Shown here one piece after another: positions 9,697 through 20,029 of a stretch of 64,000 nucleotides of DNA. The translations under genes were made by a program, and so were the position numbers. Below the pieces are notes generated by a model. The model was given only the letters and a program-made list of their open reading frames with translations. It was not told the origin of the DNA and did no database searches. Origin of the DNA: Arachnopeziza araneosa (taxonomy: Eukaryota > Ascomycota > Leotiomycetes > Helotiales > Arachnopezizaceae); NCBI GenBank assembly GCA_003988855.1, contig QYAI01000008.1, forward strand, positions 62,001 through 126,000, read 5' to 3'. How positions within the stretch are numbered: position 1 is the first letter of the stretch; each line of letters opens with the position of its first letter.

Positions 9697-11364
9697 TCAA
9701 TGAATCATGCTCTTCCCAATCTCACTTTGCCAACCCTTTGCCCTCTCAAATCCATTGCTGTGTGTCTGAAAGTCCATCAAGGCTTGATAAACTTCTTCTT
9801 GGGTATTTAATACGAATGGGCCGTATTGTACGACCTTCTGATCTAGCGGCAAGCCAGCGACAAGAACTATTTTGAGTTACTAGTTAGCTATTGTATGTGA
9901 AAAGCAGAATGATATGGGGAAAAGGATGAAAAGCCTTCAGTTCTGAATGATTCAGAAGACCTCCCCCAAAAAAATGGGTGAGGTCCTCCCAGTAGAGTGG
10001 GGTTTTGTAGATATTCGCTTAATTAGTTTGACCAATTAGAGCACTTGGCTACCGTTTCCCAGTACCTCAAAAACGCACAAACAGGGGTTTCAAGAACTTC
10101 TTTGTTATTGAAAAATAAGCCTTCTGGGATCCATCAAGCGTTTGTGGTTTAGTGGGTTTGTGTTCCTCGGTTTCCAGCAGCAAAGCAATAACTAACATTG
10201 ATAGTAAAATCCATCGTTGCCATGCAGCGTCGATGGGCCCCGGGTTCGATTCCCGGCGAACGCAAAATGAATTCTTTTGTTCTTTTTTCAATCTGAATGA
10301 AGATATAAAAAGATAAGCCTCACTTGAGGCTCTTTTTTTGAATGTTAGTTGTGCAGAGCCTCGGTCAAACAAGCGAACGAATCTTTTGGTTTGTGAAATG
10401 CAAGAGCGACCAGCAAATGAAAGGAGGAACTTACTAAAATGACCATTCTCCTTCGCTCCTTCCTCAACTTCGGCGAGTACCTCGTCCCCTTTCTGTTCAA
10501 AGACCACATTATGATACTGGCCTACGGGATTTTTCTCGGTCCCAAAGTTGGTAGTACCACCTAGTGTGTAAGCAAAGGCATTCCACCCTTCTGGTAGAGC
10601 TTGCACAACCTTTCCTCCAGGTTTAATCTCGATATCCATGATCCACACAGGAGTATAAGCGAGTTCTTTTACGCTATCCACGCCATAACTCTGTCCGGAG
10701 ATGATCTTGATATGCACTTTTCCGTCGTCTACGTCAATATTTGGAATTTCAGAAGCTCGCAAATCTCGGTAGCGTGGTTCGCATTTCTTTAACCTCTCGG
10801 GGAGATCGACCCAAAGCTGCATACCCACTGTTGTTGTATCTTGACGAGGCATCTCCGCATGCATAATTCCTTTCCCTGCAGTCATGAACTGCAAATCTCC
10901 AGCTTCAATGGTACCTGCATTTCCAGCGAAATCCTCGTGGTCAACTGCACCTTTTAGAAGGTAAGTTATGGTTTCTTGTCCGCGGTCCATTGGATTTGTT
11001 AGCGGAATCTTGAATATTTTGGAGAGAACTTACGAGGATGATCTGGAAAACCAGAACCCGGGGAACTGGTAAAATGATCAAGCATGAGGAAGGGAGAGAA
11101 GTTTCTCAGTTGTGGTGTTCCGATGGATCGTCGAACTCTTGCACCAGCTCCCTCAGACTGTTCAATCGCTAAGAAAACTTTACGAATAGCTCGTGGGATC
11201 GTCATATTTGTAGCGCGCGTGCTCATAAAAACTAGAGGAAGTCCTGCGAAAGTTGTACTGTTGGTGATGGGGAAGTAGGCTGTAATTACTTCTAGAATTG
11301 CTTCTTTGTATGCGACAGAGAGGATTGCAACGCTGATAGAGAGAATAGTGAAAAAGAACTTCAT
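9697..11364 (-). CDS. Pirin family protein
   Basis: Three exons (11364..11034, 10986..10435, 9866..9697) give 350 residues in phase. The core starts at PRAIRKVFLAIEQSEGAGAR and runs through SPFLMLDHF, FPDHP-HRGQETITYLL, the cupin metal-binding segment MTAGKGIMHAEMP, and a second cupin half ending in YGPFVLNTQEEVYQALMDFQ. Pirins are Fe(II)-binding bicupins with proposed roles as transcription cofactors or quercetin dioxygenases. Three oddities stand out. Intron 1 (10987..11033) ends in GG instead of AG when joined so that HRG is restored. Intron 2 (9867..10434) is 568 nt, unusually long for this genome, and contains a tRNA gene on the opposite strand. The protein has about 50 extra N-terminal residues with a hydrophobic stretch before the usual pirin start, so a start at a later Met (MSTRATNMTIPRA) is possible. 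Confidence 0.85.
9941..9985. repeat. Two adjacent perfect or near-perfect hairpins
   Basis: TTCTGAAT-G-ATTCAGAA (9941..9957) is a perfect palindrome with one central base. It is followed directly by a stem of GACCTC/GAGGTC extended by CCC/GGG with one mismatch around an A-rich loop (9958..9985). Both lie inside pirin intron 2, about 75 nt upstream of its acceptor on the minus strand. The function is unknown. Confidence 0.6.
10138..10264 (+). tRNA. tRNA-Gly(GCC) with two insertions
   Basis: Removing 10156..10204 and seven bases after the anticodon leaves a complete 71-nt tRNA-Gly. The acceptor GCGTTTG (10138-10144) pairs with CGAACGC (10257-10263) with one G-T wobble, and the discriminator is A. 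The D-stem GTTT pairs with AAAT and the D-loop is AGTGGTA. The anticodon stem CATCG pairs with CGATG, and the anticodon GCC is at 10219-10221. The variable loop is GGCC, and the T-arm is CCGGG-TTCGATT-CCCGG. Box A (TGGTTTAGTGG) and box B (GGTTCGATTCC) are intact, and a T6 run follows at 10283-10288. The seven-base insertion after position 37 (within 10223..10230) is at the normal tRNA intron site. The D-loop insertion is not. The gene lies antisense within intron 2 of the pirin gene. Confidence 0.85.
10156..10204 (+). other. Spliceosomal-intron-like insertion in the tRNA D-loop
   Basis: These 49 nt begin with GTTTGT, contain the branch-point-like ATAACTAAC and end with GATAG, nine bases after the branch motif. 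Removing them exactly restores the tRNA-Gly D-loop AGTGG-TAAAAT. The length and signals match the protein-gene introns in this window (44-60 nt). Nothing resembling a bulge-helix-bulge for tRNA endonuclease is apparent at its ends. It does not break box A, so Pol III initiation should be possible. Confidence 0.75.
10283..10288 (+). terminator. Pol III terminator, T6
   Basis: A run of six T residues lies 19 bases downstream of the tRNA-Gly discriminator base, in the sense orientation, and fits Pol III termination. A T4 run occurs slightly earlier. Confidence 0.65.
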
Positions 11365-11715
11365 GGAGAATGAGCGCGGTCTTATAGAAGAAGTTAAGGA
11401 AGATAAAGGAACGTTCTGAAGTTTTATTGTCGATTTCTAGAGAAGGCTGACTGGGTGAAGTTGATTATACGTTGCTGAGTAAGTGCGGATAAGCATTTCG
11501 TCATGAAAAGCTAGCCTTGTACGCCACAAGGCTATCAAGAAGGCTGGAGGCTTGCTTAGTCAATATTCTTTTCGCAAGCCAAGTGATAAACAACATGTAA
11601 GCATTAGTCACAACTGTAAATCTATTCTTGCGGTTCAATGGTTAAATCTTAATTTGATAGCAGCCTCTTTATACGTCTCCATCTTGCTGTTTCAAGAACA
11701 ATCTCCGACAGGCAC
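11365..11715. other. Intergenic between pirin 5' end and convergent/tandem neighbour
   Basis: This 350-bp stretch is the likely promoter of pirin (minus strand) and the downstream region of the uncharacterised minus-strand gene at 11716. I see no recognised element in it. Confidence 0.5.
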
Positions 11716-13572
11716 TCAAACCATATCAGCAGTCGCATCCTGGAGATAGACTAGCCTGGGAGCAAGATCTTGCTCAAACCACCCACCTCTCATTCTCGTC
11801 GCCGTTGGAGAAAAGCCAGAACCTCCACGGGCATAACTATTAGGGCGAGTTGCCCCATCTTCAATGTCGAAACCACAACAAATAAAACATAAACAGCTCG
11901 CGCTTCGGGCCCATAGTTGATCAATTTTATCACAGACTTTTTCAATTCTACATTTCCAGCATGATCCGGATTTTTTCTTCAACACGTTGTCCGTGAAAGG
12001 GTAAGAATTTCGGCCACTGGCGCTTCGGATTAGATGAGTTGCAGAGGACGCCGACAATGACCGAGTTGGTTGCAAGTGTAGACCATTCAGAGGTGAGGGT
12101 CTAGAAGGGCTGGAGTCCGGACGAGTTGTTGAGGATTCTGACAATGATTGAGTTGGTTGCAAATCAACCATAGAAGTTTCTCGGCCAATGAGATGTGAGT
12201 GCCTAGCAGGACTAGATCTCGGGTGAGTTGGCGATGAATTTGGGGACGAGTGACTAGATATCGATGGCTGAGAACGCGAATTTGGTACTGATAAAGCATA
12301 TAGATCTGGGTCTGGAGAAACTGAGATGGGGCCGAGTGGAGCCTCACTGCGGCTCAATGATCTTAAAATTGCTCTTCTGCCTTTCCCGTGTGGACATTGC
12401 GTCTGCTTAGGGGGAGTCTCGTAGAATGGAACTGCAATAGAATTCGCCAGGTGTAACTCATTTGAGCGTGTCCGATCAGCTGCTGCTAGAGATGAGACCA
12501 CTTCTGAATCTATAGCGATAGCAGATGACGTGAATCGAACTCGTTGCCCAGGCCCATTCTTGAGCTTGGAATCGGTTGGCTTTTTCTCGTGATTCTTGCG
12601 AGGAGCTTCGAAAAGAGCACGTATAGCAGTTGGCCGATATGGTTCAACGATCTGAGTAGCCTCAACCTTTGAAAAGGGATGCTGATCAAGAGCCCCATAT
12701 GCGCTCCTCGGCGGTTTGAACCTTGGAGCAACCCGACCAGGTAACGACATTGCGTCAATCGAAGAGCTAGCCACTCGCGAAGAGTACGCAGACTCGGAAG
12801 GTGAAAATCCCAGCCATCTTTGAACCCGATTTTGTCTTGGCTGTTGACTGACGATCCGTGGTCTTGGCTGAGACTGAGCTGCAGTCCAAGAGGGCATACC
12901 TGGAGGTGTTTTTGGGCGTTCTGGTGGCGCGTGGATAGGAGCTTTCGGCTGAGCATATACTTCATGGGCGAAAACTGGCTTATGGATTTCGCGCTCGATA
13001 ACAGTACATGCGTCGTGATAGGTTTCATTAATGAGCGCCATATCATCAAGACTGAAAGATTTTTTTCGTCGTCGGCTATTGGCAAGCATGAGGCTATCTC
13101 GATGTTGAAGAAAGGGAACGCTCAATATTTCATCTGTAGACTTGGAATGAGCTACAGATTTCATCGTCGCAAAACTTTTTTGCTCAGTAATCGTTTCGAG
13201 TGGAGTGCCATGGCCGTAAAGGAATTCAGCATCGTCCTGAGGCATCGTGGTATCTACGGTCGCAGGGATAACTTTTCTGTTCTCGTTATTTTCTTTGCCA
13301 TTTTCTGGTGATGTCGGTTTCTTTCGTGGGGGTATATTGATGAGATGGATTCTGTTCTGCCCGTTGTCCTCACTCCCGATAGGCGAGATATACACTGCAT
13401 CATAAATAGAATCGTGTATGCTTAGATCAGACGAAGTAGACCGAATCGAGAAAGAATTCTTTCGTCTCAATGACTTTGGAACGGTCGGTGTTGGAGAAGT
13501 GGTTCTTGGTTGCGAAAGTTCTCTTAGGGGAAGGGAGATATCGCCTTCTCGGTTTTTGCCTTTCGTATCCAT
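11716..13572 (-). CDS. Uncharacterised Ser/Pro/Arg-rich protein with Cys-rich C-terminal segment
   Basis: A single-exon frame of 618 residues starts at MDTKGKNREGDISLPL. Most of it is low-complexity and basic (many RPxxP, SRSxS and KKPT stretches), so probably disordered and phosphorylated. Two short blocks look structured: RVQRWLGFSPSES near the middle, and a C-terminal block SGSCWKCRIEKVCDKIDQLW followed by ARSASCLCFICCGFDIEDGA with seven cysteines. A degenerate internal duplication, LQPTQSLSESS and LQPTRSLSASS, lies about 45 residues apart. I do not recognise a named domain; I believe it is a Pezizomycotina-restricted conserved hypothetical. The Cys block could bind metal or be palmitoylated, but that is speculation. 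Confidence 0.7.
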   Translation of the reverse strand: MDTKGKNREGDISLPLRELSQPRTTSPTPTVPKSLRRKNSFSIRSTSSDLSIHDSIYDAVYISPIGSEDNGQNRIHLINIPPRKKPTSPENGKENNENRKVIPATVDTTMPQDDAEFLYGHGTPLETITEQKSFATMKSVAHSKSTDEILSVPFLQHRDSLMLANSRRRKKSFSLDDMALINETYHDACTVIEREIHKPVFAHEVYAQPKAPIHAPPERPKTPPGMPSWTAAQSQPRPRIVSQQPRQNRVQRWLGFSPSESAYSSRVASSSIDAMSLPGRVAPRFKPPRSAYGALDQHPFSKVEATQIVEPYRPTAIRALFEAPRKNHEKKPTDSKLKNGPGQRVRFTSSAIAIDSEVVSSLAAADRTRSNELHLANSIAVPFYETPPKQTQCPHGKGRRAILRSLSRSEAPLGPISVSPDPDLYALSVPNSRSQPSISSHSSPNSSPTHPRSSPARHSHLIGRETSMVDLQPTQSLSESSTTRPDSSPSRPSPLNGLHLQPTRSLSASSATHLIRSASGRNSYPFTDNVLKKKSGSCWKCRIEKVCDKIDQLWARSASCLCFICCGFDIEDGATRPNSYARGGSGFSPTATRMRGGWFEQDLAPRLVYLQDATADMV

Positions 13573-13785
13573 TTCGTAACTATAACCTGCCTTGAATAAT
13601 TAGATAGGAATTAGTTTGTAAGTGATGGATCGTAACTAAACCGCATGTTTCACGATAGATGTGAAAATGTAATAGGAGGGAACTGGTTACCATGGGAAAG
13701 TTTATTCTCCTAAGTCTGTCGGAACGTCTCGAGTGTTCCTTCCATTTCACAACGCCATCGCTATGTAAAAAGCAATTCAAAGGCA

Positions 13786-15751
13786 TTATGCCTCAAGTCC
13801 TTCAGCAGCCAATGCTTTCCGATACTCTTTTGATGCCTTGAGAAGAGTCTTTATCGTAGGTCCCATCATCTCCTTCACCACCTTTTCTCCGCCTGCAACG
13901 GAATTTGGATTCCAGTTTATTTTTCTTCCACTTTGTTCATACACATCTCTAACATGTTGCTTTTGTTTCAAGATAACTTCTTGCCTCTCCTTTTCAGCAT
14001 CGACCGCGACTGCGTTAATTCGGTCCATTGCTCGCTCCAAAGTTTCCACTAATTTAGCTAGTTCTCCAGCTCGATCAGGATCGCCTGAGAGGAAGACAAC
14101 CCAGAAATGGTGGAGGAATTCTGTTGTGGTTGCATGTGTCAAAGTAAGTCTGTCAAAAATTCTTTGCGACAAGCCAGCCAGCGAGGATTGAGATCCAGAA
14201 CTATCCATCTCACTACGTCTTGCAGCGATACCTTCTAAAACTTGTTTCTGAGCATCTGCAAGGCTGGCTTTGCTTCCCACATGAGTTGGTCTTTCATCTT
14301 CTTCATCGCTGTCACTCTCATCCAATACTCCTATAGCAGCACCCAAGTCTAGTCCACCCGTGCCATCGCTATCCATCAATGTGGGATCGATGTCGCTCTG
14401 TAACTCGACTAGAATCTCCGATGGTACTTGCTTTGCATACAATGCAGCTTCCTCTGATACAGACGATTTCTCATTGGAAAAGAACCTGCTCTGCTCTTTG
14501 ATATTAAGTATGATACGATTCTCTTCTGCGTTTCCTTGGAGATCTCGTAATGCTAACGTGTTGAAAGTCTCCTCGTCCATACCAATTGGATCAGCTGGAT
14601 TAACATCCGAAGGTGCAACATGGGCCATAATCTTTTCACTCAAGCTATTTAGAGTTCGTATGATTGGGACTTTAGCGGCCGAGCCAGGTCGCATTGTGAA
14701 GTCTTTTCTATTTCCACTTTTGTTACCACCCTGATTCTCTTCATTGCCTTCAAGATCAATAATGTGGGGTATATTTGCAGAAAGAAGTCGTTGATCGAGA
14801 CCGGTGTCGTTATTTGCATCTAAATATCTGTCGAATGTAGGATCTGTACCGTCTGATTCAATAATTCTCTCGCCTTTTAGTTTCTTGAATAAGCGACTGA
14901 GGAAGAACCGAGACCAAAAGTCCGTTTCATTTAGCTTAGGAACATTTTCATCATAAACTCGCTTCACAAGAGGATGTTGGCTGAAGATAAGTTGTACTTG
15001 CTCTGCACTGATGTTCATCTTGAGCTCTCCATCAACTTGGCGTGGCTTAACTGTGGACAGAACATTATATGAGCCCCTTTTCTGATTTATCTCGACTGCA
15101 TGAGCTCGTAGGATATTGGTGCGAGTAGACCAGAACTGGGAATTGAATTGAGAATCAGAGATGGTGTCAGGCTTCGTCCGCCTTGACTCCATATAAGTTC
15201 TATGTAAAGCTAGGTCTTTCTTCATTAGAGATTGCTGCAGCTCAATGTCAACCTTGAGTTGTGTGTCATCATACCATCTTGACGCGCCAGAGCCAGGTTT
15301 TGATGTAACTGCACTGGCCATGGCCATTGCTGCCGATGCGTGACCAGCCCCATTAGGCTTTGGTACACTGGGATCTGCGGTTTTTATGGCGCTGATTAAG
15401 TTTGTCAAAGCATCCTTAACTACATCTGCTTCGCCACGAGGGTTTGAAGGAGAGTTGAAATGAAAGAGATGTGTGACAGCTTCAGATGCTCCCAGCGACT
15501 TCTCAAAGATCTTCAACATCACCTTCGCTGCCGAGGCCGGGGTTTGTTGAAGGTCTAGGATAGTCAGTACATAATGAAATGATGCATACCGCATTCCACA
15601 TACTGCTGATATCTGCAACGGCAATGGTGACGCCCTTCTCGGGATCGCGAGCGCCATGAGGCAGCCATACTATAGACTTCTGATCTTTGGCGATGCTGAG
15701 GAGGCCATCTTTCTTCTTGTAAGCGGCAGCTCCTTGAACTGGCGGTGCCAT
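13786..15751 (-). CDS. TFB1: TFIIH core subunit Tfb1 (p62)
   Basis: Two exons (15751..15604, 15554..13786) join across a 49-nt intron with CTGAC branch point and give 638 residues, close to the family's usual length. The join rebuilds VADISNLQQTPASAAKVMLK, the end of the N-terminal PH/GLUE-like domain (about residues 1-110) that binds activators and TFIIE. Two BSD domains follow, visible as SQFWSTRTNILRAHA and ETDFWSRFFLSRLFKKL. The C-terminal half is helical and acidic and contacts other TFIIH core subunits. TFIIH acts in Pol II promoter opening and nucleotide-excision repair in the nucleus. A GT slightly further 3' (GCGGTATGC) is a tempting alternative donor but breaks the frame. The gene is divergent from the 2-oxoglutarate dehydrogenase gene, with about 500 bp between the starts. 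Confidence 0.93.
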
Positions 15752-16250
15752 TTCTCAGATTGATGTGGCCCGCCACCTCAGCTTTGGAGCATAAAAGCCC
15801 TCTCAGCTTTGGAGGCGATCAACAAACGCTGCCTAGCTTGGGAATGAAATCTTGAAGTGTTCCCAGGTGAGGACGTAAGCTGCTCTGGACGAAGGATGAG
15901 GTTCTATGTTCTCTATCAGGGAACAGGCTGGAAAGGAGAGATCCAACTCGTTCATAAAATTTGGTCGTTGTTCATGAAAGACAAGGAGACGCTCGAAGCA
16001 ATTATTCATGGCCGATTCCACCCAGAAAGGAATGGTGGCAACCCCTTGTCATCGGAGCAAGAGCCGCGCAAATTCCCGGCAACTTGGCCTGACGGCGAAC
16101 CCGAAGTTCTTGTTACTCAAGATTTCAAGACTTACTCCGCCCTTCATTCATCTCCCTAATTCTGTCCATATCAACCACACCGAGTGGTTTGCTTCGGACC
16201 TCGTTCTTCTATTTGTTTTTCTGGCCTTTCCCATTGCATTGAGCATCGCA
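15752..16250. promoter_or_regulatory. Shared divergent promoter of TFB1 and KGD1
   Basis: The two start codons face away from each other across 499 bp, so both promoters and 5' UTRs must lie here. An open frame runs through the right half in phase with KGD1, but the ATG at 16251 gives a proper mitochondrial presequence, so I treat the rest as UTR. No specific operator was recognised. Confidence 0.6.
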
Positions 16251-19200
16251 ATGCTTCGAACTTCGTTACGCCAAGCTAGTAGCCGGCTCCTGAAAGCTGG
16301 CTGCTCTGCGAGAAGCCTTTCTACATCCTCCCGACCTTCCTTAATTACACCTTACACCTCTCCTAAGACTACTTTGGCTTCAAAAAGATGTCCGCAGGCC
16401 GCCATCTCTCAACGCAGATATGCCGCAGCCGCAGCTTCGGCCCCAGACCCAAATGACAACTTTCTCTCCGGGAATGCGGCAAGCTACATCGATGAAATGT
16501 ACATGCAATGGAAGGAGGATCCAAAGAGCGTCCATGTCTCATGGCAGGTCTACTTTAAGAATATGGAAAGTGGTGATATGCCTATGTCGCAGGCTTTTAC
16601 GCCGCCACCAAATCTTGTTCCTTCACCCATTGGGGGAGCTCCCAGCTTCATGCCAGGTTTGGGTATGTCTGCAGGGCAAGGCTCCGATGTTACCAACCAT
16701 CTGAAGGTCCAGCTTCTTGTTCGTGCGTACCAAGCTCGTGGCCATCACAAGGCGAATATCGATCCCCTTGGCATCCGTCGGGAAGCCCAGGAGTTTGGCT
16801 ATAGCAACCCGAAAGAGTTACGCCTCGAGCATTACTCGTTCACTGATCAGGACCTAGACACGGAATACACTCTTGGTCCTGGTATATTGCCACGATTCAA
16901 GAAGGAAGGGCGCGAGAAGATGGCTCTGCGAGATATTATTGCTGCGTGTGAACGCATCTACTGCGGCTCCTATGGTATCGAGTATATTCACATTCCGGAC
17001 CGCGAACAATGCGATTGGCTTCGAGAGCGTGTCGAAATCGATCAGCCTTTCAAATACACGATTGATGAGAAGCGTCGAATCTTGGACAGATTGATTTGGA
17101 GCTCCAGTTTTGAGGCATTCTTGGCGACAAAGTTCCCGAACGACAAACGTTTTGGCTTGGAAGGTTGCGAGACCTTAGTACCAGGAATGAAGGCTTTGAT
17201 TGATAGAAGTGTTGATTATGGCGTTAAGGATATCGTGATTGGCATGCCTCATCGTGGCCGCCTTAATGTTCTCAGCAACGTCGTGCGAAAGCCGAACGAA
17301 TCTATTTTTAGTGAATTTGGAGGAACTGCCGCTGCTGAGGATGAGGGTTCTGGAGATGTCAAATACCATCTAGGAATGAACTTTGAGCGCCCTACACCAT
17401 CTGGAAAACGTGTACAGCTCTCTTTAGTTGCCAATCCCTCTCATTTAGAGGCCGAAGATCCAGTTGTCCTTGGGAAAACCAGAGCAATTCAGCACTATAA
17501 CAACGATGAGAAGACACACAATACTGCTATGGGAGTTCTTCTTCACGGTGATGCTGCTTTCGCGGCCCAGGGTGTCGTTTATGAATGCTTGGGCTTTCAC
17601 TCACTTCCTGCATATTCAACTGGTGGAACCGTTCACTTGGTCGTGAACAACCAGATTGGTTTCACTACTGATCCTCGATTTGCTCGCTCAACTGCCTACT
17701 GTACTGACATTGCAAAATCCATTGATGCTCCAGTCTTTCACGTCAATGCAGACGATGTCGAGGCTGTCAATTATGTCTGCCAATTGGCTGCGGACTGGCG
17801 CGCCGAGTTCCAAAAGGATGTTGTAATCGATCTTGTTTGCTACCGAAAACATGGCCACAACGAAACCGATCAGCCCTCGTTTACTCAACCGCTCATGTAT
17901 AAACGTATCCAGTCACACGAACCCCAAATCGACATCTACATTGATCAACTCCTAAAGGATGGTAGCTTTACCAAAGAGGATATTGATGAGCATCGGAAGT
18001 GGGTTTGGGGAATGCTAGAAGAGAGTTTCGAGAAGAGTAAGGAATACCAACCAACCTCGAAGGAATGGACAACTTCCGCTTGGAACGGGTTCAAGTCACC
18101 TAAGGAGCTCGCAACCGAAGTACTCCCACATAACCCCACTGGCGTTGATCCGCAAACATTAAAGCACATCGGCGAAACCATTGGCTCGGCTCCAGAAGAC
18201 TTCCATGTTCATCGCAATTTGAAACGTATTCTGAACAACCGTGTCAAGACCGTTACTGAAGGCCAGAATATTGACTGGTCCACCGCTGAGGCGCTTGCTT
18301 TTGGTTCACTTGTGACAGAAGGTCATCACGTCCGTGTTTCCGGTCAGGATGTTGAGCGTGGCACCTTCTCCCAAAGACATGCGGTATTCCATGACCAGGA
18401 GAACGAAAAGACATATACCCCGCTCCAACATATCAGCAAAGATCAGGGCAAGTTTGTCATTTCCAACTCATCTCTAAGTGAGTTTGGTGCTCTTGGTTTC
18501 GAGTATGGATACTCTCTCTCTTCGCCAAATGCACTTGTCATGTGGGAAGCTCAATTTGGTGACTTTGCCAATAATGCTCAATGTATCATTGATCAATTTA
18601 TTGCGTCTGGTGAGGTCAAATGGATGCAAAGATCTGGCCTGGTCATGTCGCTTCCTCATGGATACGATGGACAAGGACCTGAGCATTCATCTGGCCGTAT
18701 GGAGCGATACCTCCAGCTCTGTAACGAGGATCCCCGTATATACCCATCTCAAGAGAAGTTAGATCGCCAACATCAGGACTGTAATATGCAGATTGCATAT
18801 ATGACCACACCGGCAAATCTGTTCCACATTTTGAGACGACAGATGAACAGACAGTTCCGAAAGCGTAAGACACATTTGCCTCTCATGAAATTAACACTAA
18901 CTCTCAATAGCCCTTATCATATTCTTCTCGAAATCTCTCCTCCGACATCCCATTGCCCGATCTCCACTGGAAGAATTCACCGGTGAAACCCAATTCCAAT
19001 GGATTCTTCCCGATCCAGAACACGGCAAGTCTATCAATGAGCCCGAGGAGATTGATCGTGTTATTCTCTGCACTGGGCAAGTCTATGCTGCTCTTTCTAA
19101 GCATCGTGCCGATAATGGTCTCAAGAGCACTGCCATCACTCGTATCGAGCAGCTGAACCCCTTCCCATGGCAACAACTTAAGGAAAACCTTGATAGCTAT

Positions 19201-19449
19201 CCCAATGCGAAGACTATCGTCTGGTGTCAAGAAGAACCACTCAATGCCGGCGCTTGGTCTTTCACGCAGCCACGTATCGAGACTTTGCTCAACCAGACCG
19301 AACACCACGATCGTAAACACGTCATGTATGCTGGAAGAAACCCAAGTGCTTCTGTGGCTACTGGGTTGAAGGCAAGCCATACCAAGGAAGAGAGAGAACT
19401 TCTGGAGGTTGCTTTCAGTGTGACCCAAGACAAGCTTAAGGGTGAATAG
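16251..19449 (+). CDS. KGD1: 2-oxoglutarate dehydrogenase E1 component, mitochondrial
   Basis: Two exons (16251..18864, 18911..19449) join across a 46-nt intron and encode 1050 residues, the usual fungal length. The first 60 residues are an Arg/Ser/Ala-rich mitochondrial presequence (MLRTSLRQASSRLLKAG). The conserved N-terminal segment NDNFLSGNAASYIDEMYMQW is followed by thiamine-diphosphate enzyme motifs: GMPHRGRLNVLSNV, NPSHLEAEDPVV, HGDAAFAAQG and VVNNQIGFTTDP. The C-terminus restored by splicing begins KPLIIFFSKSLLRHP and includes ITRIEQLNPFPW and VWCQEEPLNAGAW. It decarboxylates 2-oxoglutarate in the TCA cycle within the E1-E2-E3 complex of the mitochondrial matrix. It is followed on the same strand by a mitochondrial calcium uniporter gene. 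Confidence 0.96.
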
Positions 19450-20029
19450 ATAAAGGTGGAGGCAATGCGGCGACGTATTTGCAGCGTAATGACTGATGGA
19501 ACCGTTGAGTTGCATTAGAGTGTATTATTGTACAGAATTTTGGAGGTTGGAGAGCTCGTCGTACATGGCTCACACCTGTTGCATGAAATGAATTTCTTAA
19601 CTCTGGAACAAGCTTTGATAACCTGTGTCTTATTAGTGAAACATTACTTCACTATCTACTTATCTAAATACAATAACTTAGAACACTGCTCAACTTGAAT
19701 TTTCTTGACCACATAAACGTGAACTTGGCTTCTTTGATGTCTTCTCTGGAATGCTTAAAGTACTCATCAGGAATGGCTCGCTGCTAAAACTATAATCTAC
19801 CTTACTGTACCTGCAAATCAGGTACAGCCTTCGGTAAGCTTGACTGCTAGCGACGGGGATAGAACTACGTCATAGGCGCATCTTGCGCCAAGGTAAAGAA
19901 AACAACACCTGTACTTGAAGCTCTACAATAGAACTACATAACGTTTTCTGCGTAGTAACATCATGGGATGTCACAAACAATCATCTTCAAACTCAGTTTC
20001 CCCATCTTTTTACTTCGGATCCTAATAAC
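19450..20029. other. Intergenic between KGD1 and MCU
   Basis: This 580-bp stretch should hold the KGD1 3' UTR and the MCU promoter. No other feature was recognised. Confidence 0.6.

Noticed and set aside
15570..15603. Alternative donor GCGGTATGC for the TFB1 intron
   Set aside because: It shifts the frame of the conserved LQQTPASAAKVMLK; the donor at 15603 keeps it.
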